Assembly: GCA_020850355.1 (NCBI GenBank)
Contig: JADZEX010000030.1
Span: 1-64,000, forward strand
Direction: 5' to 3'
Source: Fimbriimonadaceae bacterium
GTDB lineage: Bacteria; Armatimonadota; UBA10988
DNA length: 64,000 nt
Part shown: one piece after another, positions 1 through 7,697 of the stretch
How the letters are laid out: every line of letters begins with the position of its first letter
How positions within the stretch are numbered: position 1 is the first letter of the stretch
Made by a program: the position numbers and the translations under genes
The notes under the pieces: generated by a model
Databases searched by the model: none
Seen by the model: the letters and a program-made list of their open reading frames with translations, nothing else
Told to the model about the DNA's origin: nothing

Positions 1-137
1 ACCGGCGACGAGGTCGTCGGGTCACCCTCGATGTACGGGTCCGGCGGCGGGTCGACCGGCGACGAGGTCGTCGGGTCGCCCTCGATGTACGGGTCCGGCG
101 GCGGATCGACCGGCGATGAGGTCGTCGGGTCGCCCTC
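1..137 (-). repeat. 54-bp tandem repeat inside the lipoprotein gene
   Basis: Units start at 1, 55 and 109; the third is partial and ends near 137. The period is 54 bases, exactly 18 codons, so the reading frame is kept. The copies differ by only two or three single bases (for example at 23, 105 and 117), which suggests recent expansion. The array continues beyond the left edge, so its total copy number is unknown. Confidence 0.9.
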
Positions 138-425
138 ACCACCGCCCGGATCGCCCTCCTGGCGCGAGCGTCCGCCGGTGCTGGTGGCACCGACATCGGC
201 CGGTTCGCCATCGCTCCCGGGCGCCTCGCCCAGGGGATCCCCAGCGTCGAGGTTCCGCGGCCCCGCCGAAACGGGTTGCCGGAACATCGCCTGGACATAC
301 TCAGGAAGATCGTTGTCGCCTTGCGCCCGGTCCACGCTCGTCGAGAAGTTGCCACCGCAACCGGTCGCAACCACCCACGCGCTGACCAGGACAAGGTTCG
401 CCAACCCACACCACAACCGTCTCAT
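1..425 (-). CDS. Secreted lipoprotein with 18-residue Pro/Asp repeats (3' end off window)
   Basis: Reading the minus strand from ATG at 425 gives an open frame that runs off the left edge. A GGAGG lies about nine bases upstream of the start. The product begins MRRLWCGLANLVLVSAWVV and reaches ATGC at residues 20-23, so it looks like a lipoprotein signal with Cys23 as the lipid-bearing residue. After about 80 residues of low-complexity acidic and Gly/Pro sequence it enters tandem copies of EGDPTTSSPVDPPPDPYI. At least two full copies and part of a third lie before the edge. The repeat looks like an extended, surface-exposed spacer. No catalytic domain is visible in this part, and no family is recognised. 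It is transcribed divergently from the esterase at 758. Confidence 0.75.
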   Translation of the reverse strand, partial: MRRLWCGLANLVLVSAWVVATGCGGNFSTSVDRAQGDNDLPEYVQAMFRQPVSAGPRNLDAGDPLGEAPGSDGEPADVGATSTGGRSRQEGDPGGGEGDPTTSSPVDPPPDPYIEGDPTTSSPVDPPPDPYIEGDPTTSSP

Positions 426-757
426 GGCTAAGCCCTCCGCCAGGTTCCACACTGGCTTCATAGGCCGCCCCCACCCGACCACGATGGTTGATTTGCGGGA
501 GAGATTGGCAGCGGGTCTCTCGACGCCCATTCGCGGTCGGGTCAGTCTATCTCGGCCAAACGGATGCTTGACTCGCCATCGGCTCCAGCAGTCCTACCGC
601 ACCGATGTAACGCGATGGTTAACATCAAGCGCGGCGCACTGCCGAGGCTCCGGCATTGAGTCCGGTGGGCATCACAGCCTGGTCGCACTTTGGTGCGTCT
701 GCAAGGAGTCTGCCGAGTTGCCAGTGCCGACATCAACGTCCGCAGGAGGATGATGCA
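426..757. other. Divergent intergenic region with no gene seen
   Basis: About 330 bases separate the lipoprotein (minus) from the esterase (plus). Short open frames here lack ribosome sites and family resemblance. The region must hold promoters for both genes, but no convincing -35/-10 pair stands out; TTGACT near 569 has no good -10 partner. Just before the esterase is AGGAGG at 744-749. Confidence 0.5.
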
Positions 758-2137
758 GTGGTTGATCCCTTGCTACCTGGCGTTAGTCTGACGGACTCCC
801 CGCCGCCCTGGCGGATTCTCCAGCAGGACAACGGACTCGCCGCTTTGGAGCTCGCCGGCCTCGCCCGCGTGGCCGCGACGAGCTGGCGGGTGGAGGTCCG
901 GCTGGTGCGGCAGGCGGACGGCCGGCCGGTCACCGCGGCCCTTGACTGGCAGCCCGCCGCGACACCGGGCGAGGTCTGGGCCCACCGTCTGCGGGCCATC
1001 CCCGCCGGGGGGCTGTACCGCCTGGAGACCCGCGCCACCCGCGACGATGGGCCGGACCGCCGGCCGACCCGCGGCGACTACGTGCATCACCTCGGCGTCG
1101 GTGACCTGTGGGTGATCGCCGGCCAGTCGAACGCCTCGGGCACCGGGTTGGGCCCGGTGGTGGACCCGCCCGAGTTGGGTGTCCACCTGTTTGGCAACGA
1201 CGAGACCTGGCAACTGGCGACGCATCCGCTGGAGGACGCCACCCACACGCTGCACCCGCTGACGGTGCATGGCGTGTTTCAGGCCCATTCGCCGTGGCTG
1301 GCCTTCGCCCGGCGGCTGCGGGCGGCCCTGGGCTATCCCATCGGCCTGCTGCCGACTGCCCTCGGCGGCTCGCCGTTGGCGATGTGGGAGCCGGCACGGC
1401 GCGGGCTGTTGTACGCCAACCTGCTGAGCCTGGTCCGCGCCGCCGGCGGACGAGTCCGGGGAGTCGTCTGGTACCAGGGCGAGTCCGACGCGCTGGCCGG
1501 GCAGGTCGCCGATTACCTGCCCCGCTTCGCGGCCTTCGTGGCGGCGCTGCGCGCGGACCTGCAGGATCCGGCGCTGCCGCTGGTGACCTGCCAGCTCGCC
1601 CGTTACCTGGCGCCGCATGGGCCTTCCCAGGCGGCGGCCTGGACGGCTCTGCGGGAGGCTCAAAGGCGGGCGGCCGAGGAGCTTCCGGGGGTCTGCCTGG
1701 TGCCGACCATCGACTTGCCGCTGAGCGACGAGGTGCACCTCTCGTCCGCCGCCAACGTGGCCCTCGGCGAGCGCTGCGCCGAGGCGGCGCTGGCGGCGGT
1801 CTACGGTCACGACCGCCCGGCGGTGGCGGTCACCGTGGACGGCCTGCAGTGGCTGCCGGGCGATCCGCCGCGGCTGCGACTGACCTGCGCGGTGGGGCCG
1901 AGCGGCTGGAACCGCTGCCACCGGATCGGCGACTTCAGCCTGGTCGATGCCGCCGGCAGCATCGCCTTGACCGTCCAGACGCCCGACGATCGCGGCTGGG
2001 TGGAGCTGCTCCCGGCCCGCCGCCCGGCGGCTGACGCGGTGCTGCACGTCCACGCCGGCTGCGACCCGCCGGCCGACCTCCGCGATGCGGCGCAGCGCCC
2101 ACTGCTGGGCGGCTCCTACCCCCTGCCGCCGTGTTAG
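758..2137 (+). CDS. Sialate O-acetylesterase-like (SASA) SGNH-type esterase
   Basis: Predicted carbohydrate O-acetylesterase of the SASA family (sialate O-acetylesterase/acetyl-xylan esterase type), 459 aa. The nucleophile block is GQSN with Ser124. A second block is VVWYQGES with Glu242. The Asp/His pair is D324-E-V-H327, as expected for an SGNH hydrolase. I chose GTG at 758 because AGGAGG sits eight bases upstream at 744-749; the ATGs at 750 and 753 are in another frame that stops at once, and longer in-frame extensions have no ribosome site. No signal peptide is evident, so it may act on imported oligosaccharides. It heads a run of glycan-related genes (2186, 4913, 6014) and may partner the sialidase at 16619. 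The exact substrate is not shown by sequence. Confidence 0.85.
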   Translation: MVDPLLPGVSLTDSPPPWRILQQDNGLAALELAGLARVAATSWRVEVRLVRQADGRPVTAALDWQPAATPGEVWAHRLRAIPAGGLYRLETRATRDDGPDRRPTRGDYVHHLGVGDLWVIAGQSNASGTGLGPVVDPPELGVHLFGNDETWQLATHPLEDATHTLHPLTVHGVFQAHSPWLAFARRLRAALGYPIGLLPTALGGSPLAMWEPARRGLLYANLLSLVRAAGGRVRGVVWYQGESDALAGQVADYLPRFAAFVAALRADLQDPALPLVTCQLARYLAPHGPSQAAAWTALREAQRRAAEELPGVCLVPTIDLPLSDEVHLSSAANVALGERCAEAALAAVYGHDRPAVAVTVDGLQWLPGDPPRLRLTCAVGPSGWNRCHRIGDFSLVDAAGSIALTVQTPDDRGWVELLPARRPAADAVLHVHAGCDPPADLRDAAQRPLLGGSYPLPPC

Positions 2138-2185
2138 AGGAGCGTCACCGCACCGCGGCGAAGTCTGCCCCACGCGGAGCATTCG

Positions 2186-4903
2186 ATGCGTTGGGCACCC
2201 CTCGTCGCGCTGGTCTGGTTGGCCCCGCTGGCCGCCGAGCCGTGGGCCGTCGCCGTGCGCTGCGGCCTGCAGGACGCGGCGCCAACCACTTGGACGGGCC
2301 GGCTGACGGTGGAGCCGGGGCAGTTGCTGCGCCTGGAGGGCTGGCTCTGCGGGGCGGAGGACCAGGTCTCCGCCGACGGCAGCTTCAGCCTGCGCAGCGA
2401 TGCTCTGCCGGCCCCCGGCAAGCAACCGGCGCGGGCCTTGCCCAACGGCCTGCTGGCCCAACTCGAGGCCGGCCGTGACGCCCGGCTGAGCCTCGCGGTG
2501 AACCAGCAGACGGCGACCGTGCGGCTGGCTGAGCTGTTGCCCGGCCGGCCGCAGACGCTGCTCGGCGGGGCGGTCGAAGTGGCCCTGGCGCCGTACTACA
2601 CGACCCTGCGCGAGAGCGCCGACGAGGACGACTTCCCCGCCGTCTGCAGCCTGCCCAACGGCGATCAGGTGGCGGTCTGGCAGGCCTGGAGCGAAGCCGC
2701 TGGGCGCGACCAGCTCTGGCTGGCGCGCTGTCGCAACGGCGGCTGGGAGCCGGCACAGCCGATCCCCGCGGCCAGCGGGGATCTCTTTGGGGCCACCGTC
2801 ACGGCGGCCGGCACGACCGGCTGGTGGGTCTGTTGGACCGCTTTGGCAGGCACCGAGAGTGACCTCTGGGCCGCGCGCGCCACGCTCACCGGCGAGCAGG
2901 TGGCCTGGAGCCAGCCGGTCAACATCAGCCGCGCCCCCGGCCACGACTTCCAGGCCACCGCGGCGACCGCTCCCAACGGCGAGGTCTGGCTGGCCTGGCG
3001 CGCCGGGCGGGGCGCCTCCAGCGACATCCTGGCGGCGGTTTGCCGCGACGAGCAGTGGCAGCCGCCGGTGGTGGTCGACGCCTCGCCGGCGAACGAGTGG
3101 GAGCCCGCCCTGGCGGCGGGTCCGGCCGGGGTCTGGGTGGCCTGGGACAGCTACCGCCACGGCAGCTACGATGTCTTCTGCCGGCGGCTCGACGGCGCCC
3201 AGCCCGGTCCGATCCTGGCGGTGGCGGCGAGTGCCGCCTTCGAGGCCAAAGCAAGCGTGGCCTGCGGGCCAGGCGGCGAGGTCTGGGTGGCCTGGAACAA
3301 CGGCCCGACCGGCTGGGGCAAGGACACGGGCTTCACGATCCCGGCGGAGCAGCGGCAGGCCGCGATCTATGGTCAACGCAGCCTCGGACTGGCGGTGCTG
3401 CGCGACGGGCGCTGGTTCGACCCACCGGCCTGGCCGGCCACGACCGGCGACGCCGCGCTGGTCGAGGAGCCGCAGATCGCCTGCGACCGCAGCGGCCGGC
3501 TGTGGCTGGCTTACCGCCGCCCGCGCAACATTCCGCGTGACGGCGGCAGCAAGATCCGCAACGAACGCGTCTGGGAGGTCTCCGCGACCTGGCTCGACGA
3601 CGCCGGTTGGGCGCCGCCGCTGCTGTTCCCGGCGCGGCTCGGCCGGCAGGACAGTTGGCCGCAGTTGGCGGCGGCCGGGCCCCAGATGGCGGTGGTCTTC
3701 CACACCGACGGCCGCCAGACCGCCGACCTGCGGCGGAACCACCAGAACCGGATCTTCGCCACCCGGCTGAGCGCCGACCGACCGGCCCAGCCGCCCGCGC
3801 TGCGCCCCCGTCCGGCGGTCACCCCGGCGACCATCGACGAGCCTGAAGCCGCCGCGCTGCGCCGCCTGCGCAGCCATCGTCTGACCGCCGGCGGCACTGC
3901 CTACCGGCTGGCCCGCGGCGACACTCACCGCCACACCGAGATCTCCTGGGACGGCGTCGGTGACGGCAGTCTGCACGACGCCTACCGCTATGCCGCCGAT
4001 GCCGCCAGTCTCGACTTTTTCCTGGCCACCGACCACAACCAGCGCTCCGGTGTCGATCTGGAGTACGTGCGTTGGTGGAACTACAAGCTGGCCGAGCTGA
4101 TGAGCCTGCCCGAGCGGTTCGTGACGCTGTTCGGCTACGAACGCTCGCTGGGTTTCCCCAACGGCCACCGCAACATCCTGCAGCCAACGCGGGAGAAGCC
4201 GTCGTTCAAGATGACCGGCGACCCCCAAGACCTGCCACGGCTCTACGCCTACGCCAAAGAGACCGGTTCGCTGGTGATCCCGCACACCAGCGCCACCAAC
4301 CACGGCACCAACTGGTACGCCTACGACGACACCGTCGAGCCGGTCGTCGAGATCTTCCAGGGCGCCCGCCTGTGCTATGAGTATGAGGGCTGCCCGAAGG
4401 GCGGCGCCCCTGGCGACCGGCAGGCCGACAGCACCGGCTACCAGCCCGAGGGCTTCGTCTGGCGCGCCTGGCAGAAGGGGTGTCGGTTAGGGATCATCTC
4501 CTCCAGCGACCACGGCTCGACGCACTGCAGCTACGCCGCGGTCTGGACCCCGCGCCTGGACCGCCGGGCCATTCTGGACAGCATCAGCGCCCGGCGGACC
4601 TACGGCGCGACCGACAACGTGCTGGTCGACGTCCGCAGCGGCGATCACCCGATGGGCGAGAGCTGGACCCAAGCCACGCCACCCCAACTGCGGATCGACC
4701 TCCAGGGCACCAGCGAGCTGGCCGAGGTGGCGATCATCCGCGACTACCAGTTCGTCTACACCGCCGACCCGCCGGGCAGTACGTTCCAACTCGACTGGCA
4801 AGACAACCAGTTTGGCACGGGGACGCACCTCTACTATGTGCGGGTGCAGCAGGCCGACGGCAATCTGGCCTGGAGCAGCCCGGTCTGGATCACCGGGGGT
4901 TAG
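2186..4903 (+). CDS. Secreted DUF3604/PHP-like protein with N-terminal beta-propeller-like half
   Basis: 905 aa with a signal peptide (MRWAPLVALVWLAPLAAEP). Residues about 130-550 contain repeated blocks such as GEVWLAWRAGR and GEVWVAWN, spaced like blades of a WD40/sialidase-type propeller. The C-terminal half starts with GDTHRHT at 578-584, followed by ATDH at 614-617 and a later SSSDHGSTH. These resemble the metal-binding histidines and aspartates of the PHP-like DUF3604 family, whose function is poorly known but probably hydrolytic. ATG 2186 follows a GGAG about eight bases upstream. The next gene begins nine bases after the stop, so 2186-5995 are probably co-transcribed. The substrate is unknown; the setting suggests glycans or their sulfate/phosphate esters. 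Confidence 0.75.
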   Translation: MRWAPLVALVWLAPLAAEPWAVAVRCGLQDAAPTTWTGRLTVEPGQLLRLEGWLCGAEDQVSADGSFSLRSDALPAPGKQPARALPNGLLAQLEAGRDARLSLAVNQQTATVRLAELLPGRPQTLLGGAVEVALAPYYTTLRESADEDDFPAVCSLPNGDQVAVWQAWSEAAGRDQLWLARCRNGGWEPAQPIPAASGDLFGATVTAAGTTGWWVCWTALAGTESDLWAARATLTGEQVAWSQPVNISRAPGHDFQATAATAPNGEVWLAWRAGRGASSDILAAVCRDEQWQPPVVVDASPANEWEPALAAGPAGVWVAWDSYRHGSYDVFCRRLDGAQPGPILAVAASAAFEAKASVACGPGGEVWVAWNNGPTGWGKDTGFTIPAEQRQAAIYGQRSLGLAVLRDGRWFDPPAWPATTGDAALVEEPQIACDRSGRLWLAYRRPRNIPRDGGSKIRNERVWEVSATWLDDAGWAPPLLFPARLGRQDSWPQLAAAGPQMAVVFHTDGRQTADLRRNHQNRIFATRLSADRPAQPPALRPRPAVTPATIDEPEAAALRRLRSHRLTAGGTAYRLARGDTHRHTEISWDGVGDGSLHDAYRYAADAASLDFFLATDHNQRSGVDLEYVRWWNYKLAELMSLPERFVTLFGYERSLGFPNGHRNILQPTREKPSFKMTGDPQDLPRLYAYAKETGSLVIPHTSATNHGTNWYAYDDTVEPVVEIFQGARLCYEYEGCPKGGAPGDRQADSTGYQPEGFVWRAWQKGCRLGIISSSDHGSTHCSYAAVWTPRLDRRAILDSISARRTYGATDNVLVDVRSGDHPMGESWTQATPPQLRIDLQGTSELAEVAIIRDYQFVYTADPPGSTFQLDWQDNQFGTGTHLYYVRVQQADGNLAWSSPVWITGG

Positions 4904-4912
4904 GAGCGACCG

Positions 4913-5995
4913 ATGCGAGGCGTCTGGTTCGTGGTGGCCGCCGTAGCCCTCGGGCCGGCCTGGTCGGCGGTGGTGCTACGCGAGGATTTCGAGCAGTTCG
5001 ACAAGTCGCGGTGGACCGAAACGATCAAGGGCGACGCCCAGCTCAGCGTGGTCGACGGCGGGGTCAGCGGCCGCTGCCTGAAGATTGTCGCCAACGGCGG
5101 GCACGGCTACCTCAGCCGCAACCTCGACCACGCGGCGCTGCGCGGCAAGTCGCTGACGCTGTCGGGGATGGTCAAGCTGGTGGACTGCCAGATGGGCGCG
5201 CAGGCCTTCGCCACGCCGAAGTTCCACTTTGGGATGCGCCGCGAGGGATCACCGGAGGTGATCAACGCCGCCGAGCGCTGGACCGGCAGCTTCGACTGGA
5301 CCGCCAAGCAGCTCTCGCTGCAGGTCGATGACCAGTGCAACTACCTGGTGCTGGACATCGGGAATCAGAACGGTTTCGGAACGTTCTATGTCGACAACCT
5401 GGTGCTGCAGGACGACGGCAGCGTCAGCCGACCGCTCAGCCTGGCGACGGTCTGCAACAGCGGCCGCAGCGATGGCGTGGCGGGTGATGGACGGGGTAGC
5501 TTCCTGGACCGCGGGCCGCTCGACCTGTACGGTCTGCCGAGCGGCGTACTGACGGTCGGGACGCGCTCCTTCAATGTGCCGCAGGCCGGCAGCAACCTGG
5601 CCCTGACGGCGGTGCTGCTGCGTGGCAAGGAGCGTCCGCAGTGGCCGCTGGCGACGGAGCCGGTGCCGGTCGGTCGCCCGGTGGCCAACCTGCTGCTGCT
5701 CTGCGCGGCGGCCTGGGCCACCGCCGGTGAGGTGGTGGCGCGGGTCGAGTGGGGTTACGCCGATGGTGAGCCGGCCAGCAGCGAACTGCTGGCCGGGCGC
5801 CAGATCGGTAACTACGACGCGCCGCAGTTTGGGGAACAATGGCAGCAGGCCTGGCAGGGCACGGCCGCCGGGCAGACGGTGGGGGTGGGCATGGCGGTCT
5901 TGGCGAATCCGCGGCCCGGGGCCGTGGTGCGCACGGTGCGGTTTGTGTCGGCCGGTGCCGGCGTGCCGATTGTGCTGGCGGCAGCGACCGAATGA
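4913..5995 (+). CDS. Secreted beta-sandwich-type protein of unknown function
   Basis: 360 aa with a clear signal peptide (MRGVWFVVAAVALGPAWSA). The mature N-terminal part begins VVLREDFEQFDKSRW and has the look of a carbohydrate-binding or concanavalin-like beta-sandwich. Blocks such as YLVLDIGNQNGFGTFYVDN resemble the end of such domains. The C-terminal half is beta-rich, with no motif I recognise. The upstream stop supplies part of the AGGAG ribosome site, which suggests translational coupling to the DUF3604 gene. No catalytic residues can be assigned. It is likely an accessory binding protein for the neighbouring exported enzymes, but this is inference from context. Confidence 0.6.
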   Translation: MRGVWFVVAAVALGPAWSAVVLREDFEQFDKSRWTETIKGDAQLSVVDGGVSGRCLKIVANGGHGYLSRNLDHAALRGKSLTLSGMVKLVDCQMGAQAFATPKFHFGMRREGSPEVINAAERWTGSFDWTAKQLSLQVDDQCNYLVLDIGNQNGFGTFYVDNLVLQDDGSVSRPLSLATVCNSGRSDGVAGDGRGSFLDRGPLDLYGLPSGVLTVGTRSFNVPQAGSNLALTAVLLRGKERPQWPLATEPVPVGRPVANLLLLCAAAWATAGEVVARVEWGYADGEPASSELLAGRQIGNYDAPQFGEQWQQAWQGTAAGQTVGVGMAVLANPRPGAVVRTVRFVSAGAGVPIVLAAATE

Positions 5996-6013
5996 AAGGC
6001 CACTGGGCGGGCG

Positions 6014-7696
6014 ATGAAGGCTGCGATCCGATGGGCTCGACGAGCGTTGCTGCTCGGTCTGCTGGCCACCTGGCCGGCCGCCGCCCAGCTCGACACCGTG
6101 CCGCCGCAGCGGCCCGCCGGCGGCCTGATCCGTGCCGCCCTGGTCTGGCCGACCGGTGCCCCGGGTGGCGGCCCGGCAGCGGATTTGACCACGCCGGCCC
6201 GCTGCGACGCGTTGATCGAGCGCGCGGCAGCGCTGCACCTGACTCGGCTGTATGTCTTCACCACCTCGCCAGGCGGCTACGGTTGGCCGCGTAGCCCGCA
6301 GTTCGACGCCCTCGACGGCCTCTGCCGGGCCGCCGCGGCACGGCGGATCGAGGTGTATGCCTGGTGCGCGGTGACCGCCGGCGAGGTCCCGGCCGAGTTG
6401 GCCGCCCAGGGGCTGGACGGTCGGCCGCTGGCGCAGGCCAGCCTGGCCAACGCCGCCTTCCGCAAGCACTACGCCGGACTGGTCGCCGAGCTGGTCGGAC
6501 GCTACGCCGTCCACGGGGTGCTCTTGGACTGGTTGCAGCAGCCCGGCGAGGGCGGCGATCAGGCCGACTGGTCGTTGGCCGCCCGCGAGGCCTTCCGGGC
6601 GGCGACCGGCGCCGAGCTGGAGCGGGCGGTGCCACCCGACTTTCCCTGCACCGGCCGCCTGGCCGGGCATCTGCTGGAGCACCCGACCACCGCCCGCGTG
6701 CTGCTGCGCCGCGGGACCGGCCAGCCGGTGATCCTGTGGAACCGCCTGGAGCAGGGCGAGGTGGTCGTCATCTGCGCCTCGGAGCGGTTGACCGTGCGGG
6801 CGCTGGGCGCCGCGCTGCGCAAGGCGGTCGCCCCGCTCGACGGCTCCGGACGGGTGCTGGTCCTGACGCCGCCGCCTGGCTCGCCGGCGCACCTGCAGCC
6901 GCGTCTGCAGCACAGCTTGGAGGGCCTCGGTCTCGAGCCACGCTGGCAGCCCAGCCTGGTGGACGCGCTCAACCGGCTGTCCGCCGAACCCCAACAGCGG
7001 CTGCTGCTGCCGTGGAGTCACCAGCGGTACCACGCCGCCGAGGTGGCGGCGCTGCGGACCGCGGTCGACGAGGGCAACCGGATCGTCTTTCTCAACCCGC
7101 CGGTTGGCAGCCTCGACACAGCCGGCCTGCCGGAGCTGCTCGGCGCGCACGGCGGGGCGGTCTTTGACGAGCCGGAGGTGACGCTGCTGCCGGTCGGGGC
7201 GCACTCGCTGGTCCCCAGCAGCGGCGCCAGCGAGCCGGCGCTGGAGCGGACCGAGCTGTGGCGGGCCTGGCAGCAACTGCGGACCACCCAGGTCACCGCC
7301 TGCCTCGCCGAGTTGCGCCAGGCACTGCTGCGGTCGCGGCCCGATCTGGCGATCGAGGCGGTCGTGCCGGGGCCGTGGCGCGATGTCGACCGCGGCATCG
7401 ACACTGGCGCCTGGCTGGCGCAGGGCCTGGTCGAACACGTCGTCGCCGGTCCCTGGCAGGCCACGCCGCCGGATCGACTGGTCGGCCCGGCGGCGCAGGT
7501 CGTCGCGCCGCTCGGCACGTGGCAGCCGCTGACCGATCCGGCCGCGCTGCCGGCGCTGGCGGCCCGCCTCCTGGAGCGCGGCGTCGCCGGCCTGGTGCTG
7601 TCGCCCGCCCAACTGCTGGAGCTGCCGGAGCCGGCCCTGCCGCAGGTCGCGGTGGGACCGTTCGGCCCGCCGCTGGCGCCACCGGCAGCGCCCTGA
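6014..7696 (+). CDS. Secreted glycoside-hydrolase-like (GHL10-type TIM barrel) protein
   Basis: 560 aa with a signal peptide ending near AAAQ. Residues about 35-190 read like the first strands of a (beta/alpha)8 barrel of the DUF187/GHL10 group: a helix-strand run RCDALIERAAALHLTRLYVF, then YAWCAVTAGEVP, then HGVLLDWLQQP. The central part (about 235-300) has a Rossmann-like or ThuA-like feel (VVVICASERLTVRALGAAL). The C-terminal part returns to barrel-like helices. Family assignment is therefore tentative, and the acid residues for catalysis were not pinned down. It ends one base before the converging peptidase gene, with no visible terminator between them. Confidence 0.55.
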   Translation: MKAAIRWARRALLLGLLATWPAAAQLDTVPPQRPAGGLIRAALVWPTGAPGGGPAADLTTPARCDALIERAAALHLTRLYVFTTSPGGYGWPRSPQFDALDGLCRAAAARRIEVYAWCAVTAGEVPAELAAQGLDGRPLAQASLANAAFRKHYAGLVAELVGRYAVHGVLLDWLQQPGEGGDQADWSLAAREAFRAATGAELERAVPPDFPCTGRLAGHLLEHPTTARVLLRRGTGQPVILWNRLEQGEVVVICASERLTVRALGAALRKAVAPLDGSGRVLVLTPPPGSPAHLQPRLQHSLEGLGLEPRWQPSLVDALNRLSAEPQQRLLLPWSHQRYHAAEVAALRTAVDEGNRIVFLNPPVGSLDTAGLPELLGAHGGAVFDEPEVTLLPVGAHSLVPSSGASEPALERTELWRAWQQLRTTQVTACLAELRQALLRSRPDLAIEAVVPGPWRDVDRGIDTGAWLAQGLVEHVVAGPWQATPPDRLVGPAAQVVAPLGTWQPLTDPAALPALAARLLERGVAGLVLSPAQLLELPEPALPQVAVGPFGPPLAPPAAP

Positions 7697-7697
7697 C

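Noticed and set aside
1-137. CRISPR-like array
   Set aside because: Units are adjacent with no spacers, the period is 54 bases and the frame stays open as protein repeat.
31-753. Plus-strand 240-codon frame at the left edge
   Set aside because: The minus-strand lipoprotein with signal peptide, lipobox and ribosome site explains the same bases; the plus frame only mirrors the repeat.
773-4303. 1176-codon minus-strand open frame
   Set aside because: It lies opposite the esterase and DUF3604 genes. High GC makes long antisense frames common, and the translation is Arg/Gly/Pro-rich with no motif or ribosome site.
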